A stretch of 64,000 nt of DNA from positions 2,852,001 through 2,916,000 of the forward strand of contig NZ_CP149787.1 in the NCBI RefSeq assembly GCF_037914945.1, in the 5' to 3' direction. The notes under the pieces are model-generated. The model was not told where the DNA came from and did not search any database. It worked only from the letters and a program-made list of their open reading frames with translations. A program made the position numbers and the translations under genes. Positions 50,687-59,857 of the stretch are shown one piece after another (position 1 is the first letter of the stretch; each line of letters begins with the position of its first letter). The stretch is from Haloterrigena sp. KLK7. GTDB lineage: Archaea; Halobacteriota; Halobacteria; Halobacteriales; Natrialbaceae.

Positions 50687-51925
50687 GTGGGTGTGACGAC
50701 GATCAAGGACAGCGTTCACGACCACATCCGGATCGACGGAGTCGCGCGGGACCTCCTCGACACGCCCGAACTCCAGCGCCTTCGCCGGATCCGCCAGCTC
50801 GGGACCGTCTCGCTGGTCTACCCCTCCGCAAATCACACGCGCTTCGAGCACAGCCTCGGCGTCTACCACCTCGCCTGCGAGGCCCTCGAGCACCTCAACG
50901 TCGACGGGCGCCAGGCCGAGCGCGTCCACGCCGCAGCGATCCTGCACGACATCGGCCACGGCCCGTTCAGCCACAACCTGGAGCCGCTGACCCACCGGCG
51001 AACGGGTCGGTACCACGACGACGTGCACGACCTGCTGACCGACGGCGAGGTCGGCGCCGCGCTTCGCGACCACGACTTAGATCCCGACGGGATCGCGGCC
51101 CTGATCGCGGGCGAGGGGCGATTCGGGCAGCTCGTCTCGGGCGAGCTCGACGTCGATCGGATGGATTACCTGGTGCGCGACGCCCACCACACGGGCGTTC
51201 CCTACGGGACGATCGATCACGGTCGCCTCGTTCGAGAACTGACGTTCACGGACGACGAGCTCGTCTTAGACGAGGGGAACGTCCAGACCGCCGAGAGCCT
51301 GCTGGTCGCGCGGGCGCTGATGAATCCCGCCGTCTACAGCCACAGCGTCGCCCGGATCAGCAAGGCGATGCTCCGGCGAGCGTCCGAGCGGTTGCTGGAC
51401 GCGCCCGAGACGGACGTCGACGCGGCGCGGCTCCAGCGGATGGACGATCACGACCTGATCGCCGCCTTGCGCTCGTGTTCTGAGACGGAGACGTTCTCGC
51501 GGCGGCTGGATCGGCGCGACCTGTACAAGCGAGCGGTGTGGGCCGAGATCGACGACGTGCCGGGCGGGATCATCGAGGCCGACCACGAGACGGTCCGCGA
51601 GTTCGAGCGGGAGATCGCCGACGACGCCGCGGTCGATCCCGAGTGCGTCATCGTCGACGTTCAGCGCCGACCGTCGATGAAGGAGTCGACCTCGCGGGTG
51701 GTCGTCAACGGCGACGTCCGTCGACTGGGCGAGCAGTCGCCGCTGGTCGAGGCGCTGCGCGCGGCCCAGTACTCCCAGTGGCGACTCGGCGTCTACTCGC
51801 CGTCCGAGATGCGCGATCGGGTCGGGCGGGCGGCCGTCGACGTCCTCGGACTCGACATCGAGGGCGCGCTGGTCAGCGAGGTCCGGAACGGACTCGACGC
51901 GACGCTGGATCAGTTCGTCGACTGA
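50687..51925 (+). CDS. HD-domain phosphohydrolase, SAMHD1/dGTPase-like
   Basis: A 412-residue protein with a GTG start (50687, or GTG 50693, which gives MTTIKDSVHDHIRIDG). The HD metal site is formed by NHTRFEHSLGVYHLACEAL, ILHDIGHGPFSHNLEPL and a later DVDRMDYLVRDAHHTGV aspartate. The order and spacing match the YedB/SAMHD1-like group that cleaves dNTPs or related nucleotides. A C-terminal region of about 150 residues (RRASERLLDAPETDVDAARL onwards) is helical. A T-run before the start (50662-50667) may end the previous transcript. Nucleotide specificity cannot be read. Confidence 0.88.
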   Translation: MGVTTIKDSVHDHIRIDGVARDLLDTPELQRLRRIRQLGTVSLVYPSANHTRFEHSLGVYHLACEALEHLNVDGRQAERVHAAAILHDIGHGPFSHNLEPLTHRRTGRYHDDVHDLLTDGEVGAALRDHDLDPDGIAALIAGEGRFGQLVSGELDVDRMDYLVRDAHHTGVPYGTIDHGRLVRELTFTDDELVLDEGNVQTAESLLVARALMNPAVYSHSVARISKAMLRRASERLLDAPETDVDAARLQRMDDHDLIAALRSCSETETFSRRLDRRDLYKRAVWAEIDDVPGGIIEADHETVREFEREIADDAAVDPECVIVDVQRRPSMKESTSRVVVNGDVRRLGEQSPLVEALRAAQYSQWRLGVYSPSEMRDRVGRAAVDVLGLDIEGALVSEVRNGLDATLDQFVD

Positions 51926-52123
51926 GCGCGAATCGACTTACGGGGTGAACGGGGACGCCGCGCTCCGTTACGCTATCGTTACGATCGCTATTTCGGCCGG
52001 TTCGGCGGCGGGAGCCCTCGATCTCTCTGACGCAGTTCGCCGACGCGCCGGTTAGATACAGGTCTGAGACCGTCAAGTTATCTGGCGTTAACTTACCAGC
52101 CGTCTCCGGACACGTGTAACAGG

Positions 52124-53242
52124 ATGGGGCAGACGATCGCGGAAACTACCACGTCGGACGGGTGCACGGAGGAGAGTTCCGACGCCGAGACGTTCTCGAG
52201 AACGTTCACGACGGCGGACTCCGGACTCGAGGTAACGGTATTCGACTCGATTCGATCGGTCGCGGCCGATCGCTGGAACGAGGTCGTCGAGCGGTCGACC
52301 TGCGGGAGCGTCTTTCACCGCCACGAGTGGCTCGAGGCCGTCGAGACCGGACTCGAGCAGACGCCGCGACATCTCGTCGTCGAGAAGGACGGGAACCTCA
52401 TCGGGCTGGTACCGAATTTCGTCGTCGACATCGAGAAGACGCCGTTCCGAAGACTCTCGTCGTCGTATCCGGGATTCGGCGGGCCGCTGGTCACGACCGA
52501 CGTCCCCGAGTCGCTGTCGCTGCTCACTGATACCGTTGCCGAACTCTGTACCGGGCGGACGGTCGTCCACCAGATCCGCGGTCTCGACATGAAGTACATG
52601 CGGTACAACAACGCCCTCCAGTCCGAGGGCTACGAACCGTATCGACGCGAGTGTCGGTTCGTGCTCGATCTCACGCGGGGCTACGACGAGATCGTCGACG
52701 GGATGAGCAGGACCAGACGCCGGGGAATCGATCGAGGCAAGGACGGCGACTACGAGATCGTCGAGGAGGAACTCACGCGGTCGAACCTCGAGCGATTCCA
52801 CCGGGTGTACCAGCGGGTGATGGACCGCGTCGACGGTGACGTCTACCCGCTCTCGTTCTTCGAACGACTGCTGGAGATGCGAGAGCGACTGTTGCTGTTG
52901 ACGATCCGGATCGACGGCGAGTACGCCGGCGGCTTCCTGGAACTGCTCGACGAGCAGCGGTCCTCGATCCACGGGTTCTTCGCCGCGGTCCCCGAGGAGT
53001 ACTTCGGCGATCACGCCTCGGAACTGCTCTACGATCACGTCATCCGGTGGGGGATCGACAACGGATACGAGACGTACGACTTCGGCAGCACGAACTCGAA
53101 CTTCGAGAACGGCGTCTTCCGGTTCAAGGAGGGCTTCGGCGGGCGAATTCTCCCGATCCTCGTCTGGGAACGCGGCTGTAGTCCGCTCTGGCGGCTCCTC
53201 AAGACGGGCCGATCGCTGTACTGGCCGTATCGATACAAGTGA
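52124..53242 (+). CDS. FemAB/BioF2-like GNAT acyltransferase
   Basis: A 372-residue protein of the GNAT6/FemAB-like group (lipid II aminoacyltransferase-related fold), with two acyltransferase lobes. Lobe 1 (about 36-190) has VFHRHEWLEAVETGLEQTPR and LSSSYPGFGGPLV. Lobe 2 (about 190-350) has SRTRRRGIDRGKDGDYEIVE, a DGEYAGGFLELLDEQRSSIH strand pair and the C-terminal YETYDFGSTNSNFENGVFRF with FKEGFGG, a hallmark of the group. Substrates in archaea are unknown; surface glycan or lipid modification is plausible. It has an acidic N-terminal tail. Confidence 0.85.
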   Translation: MGQTIAETTTSDGCTEESSDAETFSRTFTTADSGLEVTVFDSIRSVAADRWNEVVERSTCGSVFHRHEWLEAVETGLEQTPRHLVVEKDGNLIGLVPNFVVDIEKTPFRRLSSSYPGFGGPLVTTDVPESLSLLTDTVAELCTGRTVVHQIRGLDMKYMRYNNALQSEGYEPYRRECRFVLDLTRGYDEIVDGMSRTRRRGIDRGKDGDYEIVEEELTRSNLERFHRVYQRVMDRVDGDVYPLSFFERLLEMRERLLLLTIRIDGEYAGGFLELLDEQRSSIHGFFAAVPEEYFGDHASELLYDHVIRWGIDNGYETYDFGSTNSNFENGVFRFKEGFGGRILPILVWERGCSPLWRLLKTGRSLYWPYRYK

Positions 53243-53474
53243 TCGCCGGCTTCGAGACCGAACGCGTGGAACCGGTATCGGAGGTCCGGGTGCGAGAATC
53301 GAACTACGCGTCTCAGTCGAAACGGACTGAAGGATGACCACTACCCCAACCCGGACGCGAGTGCGGTCGAACCGACGACGAACGCACGGAAATGCGTTAT
53401 GTCGGGTTTCCTCGAGTGAGAGCGGATCGCCGCGTCCCCCACGGTCTTTAGTCTCGAGGCCGATCCCCGAACCG

Positions 53475-54488
53475 ATGCGAGCAGCAGCCTTCACCGACTT
53501 GATCGGTCCCGAGGGAGTGAGCGTGATCGAGCGGGACGACCCCGATCCCGGCCCGGGCGAGGCCGCGGTCGACGTCGCGGCCTGCGCGATCAACCGCCAC
53601 GATCTGTGGATCCTCGAGGGCGATTCGGCGATGGTCGACGCCGACGACCTCCCGTTCGTGACGGGGCTGGACGTCGCCGGCGTCGTCAGCGAGGTCGGCG
53701 ACGACGTCAGCGCCGTCGAACCGGGCGACAGGGTCGTCCTCTGTCCGAACGAGACCTGCGGCTCCTGTCGGTTCTGCCGCGAGGGACCGGAGAACCTGTG
53801 CGAGCGCTTCTCGCTGTACCACGGCGGACTCGCCGAGACGGCCCGCGTCGAGGCCGATCGGCTCGTCGCGCTCCCGGACGGCGTGGACGCGACGACCGCC
53901 GCCGCGATTCCGACCGCGTACATGACCGCGTTCCACATGCTCCGCCGGGCCGACGTCGGGCCGGGCGACCTCGTCTTCGTCCCCGGTGCGACCGGCGGCG
54001 TCGGCGTCGCCGCCGTCCAACTCGCCGATATCCTCGGCGCCCGCGCGATCGGGACCTCCTCGTCGGAATCGAAACTCGAGCGCGTCTCCGAACTGGGCCT
54101 CGATCACGCGATTCAGGCGACCGAGCCCGACGAAATCCGCGAGGCGGTCGCGGATATCGGCACCCCAGACGCGGTGATCAACCACCTCGGCGGCGAGTAC
54201 ACTCGGCTCGGCCAGGACGTCATGCGCCGCGGCGGGACGATGGTGATCTGCGGCCGCACGGCCGGCGGCGAGTCGACGATCGACGTGCCGGACCTCTTCC
54301 TCGGCCACAAGCGCGTCGTCGGGTCGACGATGGGCACACAGGACGACCTGCGTCGGCTCGTCGATCTGACCGCCGACGGCGACCTCTCGCCCGTGATCGA
54401 CGAGACGTTTTCGCTCGAGGAGACGGCCGACGCCTTCGCGACCATGCAGGACCGAGAGAGCGTCGGCAAACTCGTCGTCGAACCCTGA
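53475..54488 (+). CDS. Zinc-dependent medium-chain alcohol dehydrogenase
   Basis: A 337-residue MDR alcohol dehydrogenase. The structural zinc cluster is complete (CPNETCGSCRFCREGPENLC, four cysteines). Catalytic-site residues are seen as INRHDLWILEG and the GLDVAGVVSEVG region, though the first catalytic ligand is Asn/Arg-His rather than the usual Cys (CAINRHD). The cofactor loop is VPGATGGVGVAAVQLADILG. ATG 53475 gives the standard N-terminus (MRAAAFTDLIGPEGV). Substrate not assigned. Confidence 0.88.
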   Translation: MRAAAFTDLIGPEGVSVIERDDPDPGPGEAAVDVAACAINRHDLWILEGDSAMVDADDLPFVTGLDVAGVVSEVGDDVSAVEPGDRVVLCPNETCGSCRFCREGPENLCERFSLYHGGLAETARVEADRLVALPDGVDATTAAAIPTAYMTAFHMLRRADVGPGDLVFVPGATGGVGVAAVQLADILGARAIGTSSSESKLERVSELGLDHAIQATEPDEIREAVADIGTPDAVINHLGGEYTRLGQDVMRRGGTMVICGRTAGGESTIDVPDLFLGHKRVVGSTMGTQDDLRRLVDLTADGDLSPVIDETFSLEETADAFATMQDRESVGKLVVEP

Positions 54489-54611
54489 GCCAGTCGCTTC
54501 GCTGCCCGATCTTCTCGACCTGGCCAGGGGTTTCGGTCGGCCGACCTGTCTACGGATTAGGACCGTCCGGTTTCTCCCTCCGTTTCGGCCGCCCGGTCGA
54601 TCCACCGTCGG

Positions 54612-54725
54612 GCGGGACTGAAAGGGGCGACCCGCTGGCGTCGACGCCAGCGGGTCGGGGCTTTCGGTGGGACTGAAAGGGGCTTCCGGACGCGAGTCAC
54701 CGACTCGCGTCCGGAAGGGGCTTTC
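54612..54725 (+). repeat. Two G-rich palindromic repeat units
   Basis: Each unit reads GGGACTGAAAGGGGC, a perfect hairpin, then GGGGCTTTC. Unit 1 (54614-54665) contains a 28-base palindrome at 54629-54656 (GACCCGCTGGCGTC and its complement). Unit 2 (54670-54725) contains TTCCGGACGCGAGTC (54684-54698) pairing with 54702-54716, loop ACC. GAAAG and CTTTC at the outer ends can pair. The flanks are nearly identical while the hairpin sequences are unrelated, so the structure is conserved and the sequence is not. No gene lies in 54489-54779. Confidence 0.82.
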
Positions 54726-54779
54726 CTAGCCGGAACGCGCTGGGCGGAGCTATTTCCCCGCCCTCGGTGTCCATCGGTT

Positions 54780-55556
54780 ATGACCGAGATCGCCATTACG
54801 GGCGCATCGGGGCGGGTCGGCAGGCAATCCGTCGAGGCGTTCGACGAGGAGAACCTCACGCTGTTCTCCCACAGCGAGACCGAAGACCTGGACGCCGAGC
54901 CCCTCGAGATCGCGAACCGCGATGAGTTCGTCGGCGCCCTCGAGGGGCGGGACATCGACGTACTGATCCACCTCGCGGCGAACCCGGACCCGCGGGCCGA
55001 GTGGGACGAGGTCCGCGAGCCGAACGTCGACGGCGTCTACAACGCCTTCGAGGCCGCCGCCCAGAACGACCTCGAGCGGATCGTCTTCGCGAGTTCCAAT
55101 CACGCGGTCAACATGGGCAACGTCGTCTCGCCGATCCGGCCCGAGTCGACGGTCGGCAAGCCCGACATCGTTCGGCCGGACGACGAGATGAACCCCGACA
55201 CCTACTACGGCGTCACCAAGGTCTTCGGCGAGGCGATGGGCCACTACTACGCCAACCGCCACGGGCTGGACGTGGTCAACCTGCGGATCGGCTGGCTGCT
55301 CTCGGAAGACGAACTCGAGGAAGAGATCGCCGACCGCGACGCGGCGGGCGAGCGATACGCCCGCGCGATGTGGCTCAGTCCCGACGACTGTCAGCGGGTG
55401 ATCCGCGCGGCCGCGACGACGACCCTCGAGTCGACGCCGCTGACCGCCCACGGCATCTCCGACAACGCCGAGCGGTTCCTCTCGCTGTCGGAGACGATGC
55501 TCGAGCTGGGGTATCGACCGAAGGATAACTCGTCCGACGCGCTCGACGGTGCCTAG
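54780..55556 (+). CDS. SDR of the Azf / uronate dehydrogenase type
   Basis: A 258-residue extended-type SDR. The NAD loop is TGASGRVGRQSVEAF. HLAANPDPRAEWDEV and FASSNHAVNMGN (catalytic Ser) follow, then YYGVTKVFGEAMGHYY (YxxxK) and NLRIGWLLSE. The C-terminal AMWLSPDDCQRVIRAA and GISDNAERFLSL match both haloarchaeal glucose 6-phosphate dehydrogenase (Azf) and uronate dehydrogenases. Which sugar it oxidises cannot be decided here. It would start an oxidative sugar route in the cytosol. Confidence 0.85.
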   Translation: MTEIAITGASGRVGRQSVEAFDEENLTLFSHSETEDLDAEPLEIANRDEFVGALEGRDIDVLIHLAANPDPRAEWDEVREPNVDGVYNAFEAAAQNDLERIVFASSNHAVNMGNVVSPIRPESTVGKPDIVRPDDEMNPDTYYGVTKVFGEAMGHYYANRHGLDVVNLRIGWLLSEDELEEEIADRDAAGERYARAMWLSPDDCQRVIRAAATTTLESTPLTAHGISDNAERFLSLSETMLELGYRPKDNSSDALDGA

Positions 55557-55658
55557 GTCGAACTCGAGGCGCACAGCCGATGCTCGATCGGTGAGGGCAC
55601 GGCGATCGCCCGCCGCGGGACCGTAAGACCGAATAGCGACAGGTTCCTACCCTGATGT

Positions 55659-55880
55659 ATGTCCACCGACGTCGCCGACTCGACGGGGATGGGCCCGAAT
55701 CTGCAGATGTCGCTGTTCGGGTACGTGATGGCGGCCATCCTCGTCGTCGTCATGATCCCGCTGCTCCCGGTACTGATCCCCGCGTACCTCATCTGGCGGG
55801 CGTTCTTCGCACCCGAGGAGTTCGAGCACAGTTTCGAAACGTGGCGCGAACAGTCGGGACGGCCGCCGAGCGGATCGTAA
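55659..55880 (+). CDS. Small membrane protein (73 aa)
   Basis: One long or two short hydrophobic segments (about 18-47: MSLFGYVMAAILVVVMIPLL and VLIPAYLIWRAFFAP) are followed by EEFEHSFETWREQSGRPPSG. ATG at 55659 is used; the frame at 55655 is out of phase. It resembles a haloarchaeal small membrane protein family of unknown function. Confidence 0.7.
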   Translation: MSTDVADSTGMGPNLQMSLFGYVMAAILVVVMIPLLPVLIPAYLIWRAFFAPEEFEHSFETWREQSGRPPSGS

Positions 55881-55929
55881 TCGGATCGGGTTTCGGGTGT
55901 CCCGCTTCTCGCATCGCCGTCGAATCGCC

Positions 55930-57063
55930 TCAGTCGTCTGCGCTGGCCGCGACCAGATCCGACGGCGGACCGCCCGCCAGTTCGTCGCGGTCGTGGGGCG
56001 CCTCGAGGTCGAGATCGGGCCCTCGCGCGACGATCCCGTTGGGATTCACGTCCGGATGGGTCGTGTAGTAGTGTTCCTTGATGTGGTCCATGTCGACCGT
56101 CTCGGCGACGCCTGACTCACGGATCGCTTCGCTCACGGGTCGTTCCTCCCCGTTCGCTTCGTCGAGGCGCTCCCCCGGGTCGCGCCTCGCACCGCTCCCC
56201 GTTCGTCCATCCGGCGTCCCCTCCCTTCGGTCGTCGACGCCCGTCTGGTAGAGATCGCGCAGGTACGGCCAGAGGTTCTCGTACTCGCGGATGTACTGCA
56301 CGTTACACATGAAGTGCGTGTGGTAGACGTTATCGAACCGGATCAGCGTCGTGAACATCGCGATGTCGGCCTCGGTCAGCCGGTCGCCGGCGAGGTACCG
56401 CTGGTCGCCCAGCACGTCGTCCCAGTGATCGAGCGCCGCGAAGAGGTCGTCGACGGCCTCGTCGTAGGGCCCCTGTCTGGTCGCGAAGCCGGCCCGGTAG
56501 ACGCCGTTGTTGATCGGCTCGTAGATCTCGTCGATGATCCGGTCGACCTCGTCGCGATACCCCTCGGGGAAGAGGTCGACGTCTCGCTGTGCGTAGTCCT
56601 CGAACTCGGTGTCGAGCATCCGCATGATCTCCTTCGACTCGTTGTTGACGATAGTGTCCTCCCGTTTGTCCCAGAGGACCGGCACCGTCACGCGACAGGT
56701 CGCGTCCGGATCGGCCTCGACGTACAGCTCCCGCAGGTAATCGGCGCCGTGGACGTGGTCGCGGGTACAGCCCTCCTTCTCGGGGGAGAACTGCCAGCCG
56801 CCCTCGTCGCGGTAGGGGTCGACCACGGAGACCGAGATCGCGTCCTCGAGTCCCTTCAGCGCCCGCGTCACGAGCGTGCGGTGGGCCCACGGGCAGGCGT
56901 AGGAGACGTAGAGGTGGTACCGTCCGGCCTCGGGCTGGAACGTCGCGTCGGGATCGTCCCGAATCCGGTCGCGAAACGTCGTCTCCTGGCGCTGGAACGA
57001 GCCGTCGTCGTCGTTGGCCTCGTACGCGTCGGTTCGCCACTCGCCGTCGACGAGCATATTCAT
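55930..57063 (-). CDS. Glutathionyl-hydroquinone reductase-like protein (Xi-class GST/ECM4)
   Basis: A 377-residue ECM4/YqjG-type protein. The catalytic cysteine is in LYVSYACPWAHRTLVTRALK, the family hallmark, with GWQFSPEKEGCTRDHVHGAD and TVPVLWDKREDTIVNNESKE (thioredoxin-fold, VPVL cis-Pro and ES thiol-binding). A helical domain holds YLAGDRLTEADIAMFTTLIR and FDNVYHTHFMCN. An acidic insert of about 45 residues (DDRREGTPDGRTGSGARRDP) lies near the C-terminus. As haloarchaea lack glutathione, gamma-glutamylcysteine is the likely thiol. ATG 57063 or 57057. Confidence 0.88.
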   Translation of the reverse strand: MNMLVDGEWRTDAYEANDDDGSFQRQETTFRDRIRDDPDATFQPEAGRYHLYVSYACPWAHRTLVTRALKGLEDAISVSVVDPYRDEGGWQFSPEKEGCTRDHVHGADYLRELYVEADPDATCRVTVPVLWDKREDTIVNNESKEIMRMLDTEFEDYAQRDVDLFPEGYRDEVDRIIDEIYEPINNGVYRAGFATRQGPYDEAVDDLFAALDHWDDVLGDQRYLAGDRLTEADIAMFTTLIRFDNVYHTHFMCNVQYIREYENLWPYLRDLYQTGVDDRREGTPDGRTGSGARRDPGERLDEANGEERPVSEAIRESGVAETVDMDHIKEHYYTTHPDVNPNGIVARGPDLDLEAPHDRDELAGGPPSDLVAASADD

Positions 57064-57129
57064 AGCCGATACGAGGCGCTCGAGGCTCAAAGACTCTCGC
57101 TAACACCGGTGTTACCGCGACCGCGACCG

Positions 57130-58104
57130 TCAGCCGAGGCCGAGGGCGCTGGCGAGCCAGTATCCGAGGCCGATCGCGACGAGCGCGACCCCTTCCCGTC
57201 GGGTCACGCGTCGGGCGGTCGCGAGCAGCGCCGTCCCGATGGCGGTCACGACGACCAGCCACGCGAGGCTGCGCTGAACGGCCGGATCGACGGTCATCGG
57301 GCGGACGACCGCGGCGACGCCGAGCACGCCCAGGATGTTGAACACGTTCGAGCCGATGACGTTGCCCGCGGCGATCCCCATGTCGCCGCGGCGCGCCGCG
57401 ACGACCGACGTCACGAGTTCCGGCAGCGACGTGCCGGCGGCGACGACCGTCGCGCCGACGAGCCACGGCGAGATCCCCAGCGAGAGGGCGATGGCCGTCG
57501 CCGAACCGACCAGCGCGCGACCGCCCGCCACGACGAGGGCGAGGCCGGCGAGCAGGCGGACGCCCTCGCGACCGACGGAGACCGTCGCTCCGTCGGCCCC
57601 GCCGCTCGGGACGGCGACGAGGCCGTCGGTCGCGATATCGCTGCCGTCGGCTCGCCGGATCGCCAGCCCGATCGCGCCGAGATAGCAACCCAGCAGGGCG
57701 AGCAGCACCGCCCCCTCGAGTCGCGACGCGTGACGGTCCGAGAGGACGACCGCACCGACCAGTGTCGTCCCGATCATTGCGAGCGCATCGCGGCGGAGCA
57801 ACGCGTTCGTGACGCGAAACGGGGCGATAACGGCGACGATACCGAGGATCACTCCGAGGTTGAACACGTTCGACCCGACGACGTTGGCGACCGAGACGTC
57901 GCCCTGGCCCTCGAGCGCGGCGGTCACTGAGACGGTGACCTCCGGCGCCGAGGTTCCGAACGCGACGACCGTGAGACCGACGACGAGCGGGGAGATACCG
58001 ACCGACGTCGCCAGTCTCGAGGCCCCGTCGACGAGCCAGCGGGCACCGAACCAGAGGGCGGCGATCCCGGCAGCGAGCAGCGCGACGTCCGCGATGACTG
58101 TCAT
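57130..58104 (-). CDS. CaCA-family calcium/sodium antiporter
   Basis: A 324-residue antiporter with ten expected helices in two inverted halves. The alpha-1 repeat is VVAFGTSAPEVTVSVTAALE then VVGSNVFNLGVILG. The alpha-2 repeat is VAAGTSLPELVTSVVAARRG then VIGSNVFNILGVLG. The acidic residues in GTSxPE bind cations. A hydrophilic loop joins the halves (about 150-175). It would export Ca2+ against Na+ or H+. The start at 58104 is an ATG. Confidence 0.93.
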   Translation of the reverse strand: MTVIADVALLAAGIAALWFGARWLVDGASRLATSVGISPLVVGLTVVAFGTSAPEVTVSVTAALEGQGDVSVANVVGSNVFNLGVILGIVAVIAPFRVTNALLRRDALAMIGTTLVGAVVLSDRHASRLEGAVLLALLGCYLGAIGLAIRRADGSDIATDGLVAVPSGGADGATVSVGREGVRLLAGLALVVAGGRALVGSATAIALSLGISPWLVGATVVAAGTSLPELVTSVVAARRGDMGIAAGNVIGSNVFNILGVLGVAAVVRPMTVDPAVQRSLAWLVVVTAIGTALLATARRVTRREGVALVAIGLGYWLASALGLG

Positions 58105-58288
58105 CGGTTGCTCTGTTCGACGGAGCCACTAAAAGCGTCGGGACGGTTCGACGTCAGCCCCGACCGGACTGCGGGGCCCGATTCGTCGGGCCGTCGTCGG
58201 CCGGATAACCTGTCGTCCTTCAGTAGCTCTTTCCTTCCGTAGTAAGATTTTTCAGCAGTCGTTTAGTTAGACAGGATCGTGTCGTACG

Positions 58289-59857
58289 ATGAGTGGGATT
58301 AATGATGATTCATCCGGCGATCCGACCGATGCGTTCGTCGAGGGAACGGGCGATGAAGAGCCGCGAATAACGTTTTACGGCGGTCGGGGGATGAGCGCGC
58401 TCCCGATCGGCGTGTTCATCGTCTGGGCCATCGTCCAGACGGCGCTGTGGCGCATCTCGGACACCGGTGGGCTGATCGTCGGGATGTTGCTGGGGCTCGT
58501 GCTGGGGATGTTCTTCGTTCGCGGCGACTGGGCGTCGTACGCCAACACGATCTTCGAGGGGATGACCCAGCCCGTCGCGGTGACGGCCATCGTGGCCTGG
58601 ATCTGGGCCGGTATCTTCGCGCAGTTGTTACAGGACGGCGGCTTCGTCGGCGGCCTCGTCTGGCTCGCGGATCTGGCCGGCGTCGGCGCGGCGCTGTTCC
58701 CGGCCGCCACGTTCGTCCTCGCGGCGCTGTTCACGACGGGCATCGGGACGGGATACGGCGCGGCCGTCGCGTTCGTCACGCTGTTCTTCCCGACCGGGCT
58801 CCTGCTGGGGGCGAGTCCGGTCCTCACGTTCGCCGCGATCCTGTCGGGCGCGATCTTCGGCGACAACCTCGCGCCGGTCAGCGACACGACGATCGTCAGC
58901 GCCGTCACGCAGGACTCCGACATCGGCGGCGTCGTCGCCTCGCGGTTCAAGTACGTCATCATCGCCGCGGTGCTGACGTTCATCGGCTATGTCGTCGCCG
59001 GACAGACGATGGGCGGCATCGAGACCGGCGCGGGCGCCGCCGACCTCCTCGCCGAGGCCAGCGACCCGATCGGTCTCGTCCACCTCGTCTCCATGGGGAT
59101 CGTGATCGGTGCGGCGATCGCCGGTCGACACATCGTCGAGGCGATCTCGTGGGGGATCGTCGTCGCGATCGTTTTCAACCTCGTCCTCGGGCTGGCGAGC
59201 GTCGGCGACATCGTCACGTTCTCCGCGCCGGCGGACGCGCCGCTGGCCGAACCGCTCGCGGGCCTGCCGATCCTGGAGATCGTCGACGATCCGGACGCGG
59301 TCGGCGTCACCGGCAGCGTCATGGAGGGCGCGGCCGGCTTCTTCGAACTCTCGATTCTGGTCTTGCTGATCATCGCGGCCGCCCAGATCATGATTCGGGG
59401 CGGCGCGTTCGAGGCGATCCTCGACTGGTCGCTCGAGAACCTCGCGACGAACGTCCGTAACGCCGAACTCACGATGGTCGCCTCGGCGGCGCTGATCAAC
59501 GCCATCATCACGATCAACACGGCCGCCGAGGTCGCGATCGGGCCCTACATCTCGAAGATCGGCGAGCGGTTCAACCTGAACGGCTACCGGCGGGCGAACA
59601 TCTTAGACGGCCAGACCGCCGCGCTGGGCTACATCTTCCCGTGGTCCGGCGGCGTCCTCGCCGGGTACGGAGCGATGGAGCAACTCCCCGGTGAGTACGA
59701 GTGGCTGGACGCGGGGATGCTCGTCACCCCCATCGACGTCGTTCCCTACGTCTTCCAGGGCTGGCTGCTGGTGACGGTGTTCGTCGTCGCGGCGATCACC
59801 GGCTTCGGCCGCGAGTACGTGACCGACCGCGAGAGCGAGGAGGTGGCTCGCGTATGA
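58289..59857 (+). CDS. NhaC-type Na+/H+ antiporter family protein
   Basis: A 522-residue polytopic protein with about 12 helices. Family landmarks are FTTGIGTGYGAAVAFVTLFF, AAILSGAIFGDNLAPVSDTT (the SGA-FGD-xxxPxSDTT motif of NhaC antiporters) and a C-terminal WSGGVLAGYGAMEQ and INTAAEVAIGPYI region. The N-terminal 30 residues are acidic and cytosolic. A role in sodium export fits a halophile; amino acid exchange is also known in the family. It overlaps the next gene by ATGA. Confidence 0.9.
   Translation: MSGINDDSSGDPTDAFVEGTGDEEPRITFYGGRGMSALPIGVFIVWAIVQTALWRISDTGGLIVGMLLGLVLGMFFVRGDWASYANTIFEGMTQPVAVTAIVAWIWAGIFAQLLQDGGFVGGLVWLADLAGVGAALFPAATFVLAALFTTGIGTGYGAAVAFVTLFFPTGLLLGASPVLTFAAILSGAIFGDNLAPVSDTTIVSAVTQDSDIGGVVASRFKYVIIAAVLTFIGYVVAGQTMGGIETGAGAADLLAEASDPIGLVHLVSMGIVIGAAIAGRHIVEAISWGIVVAIVFNLVLGLASVGDIVTFSAPADAPLAEPLAGLPILEIVDDPDAVGVTGSVMEGAAGFFELSILVLLIIAAAQIMIRGGAFEAILDWSLENLATNVRNAELTMVASAALINAIITINTAAEVAIGPYISKIGERFNLNGYRRANILDGQTAALGYIFPWSGGVLAGYGAMEQLPGEYEWLDAGMLVTPIDVVPYVFQGWLLVTVFVVAAITGFGREYVTDRESEEVARV

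Noticed and set aside
54614-54628. An ORB-like site, because ACTGAAA is followed by GGGG
   Set aside because: It matches the ORB only at ACTGAAA and GGGG with altered spacing; the local ORBs are identical to each other over 21 bases, so this is not one of them.
54612-54725. A short CRISPR array
   Set aside because: Only two repeat-like flanks are present, the material between them is palindromic rather than unique spacer-like, and no cas genes are nearby.
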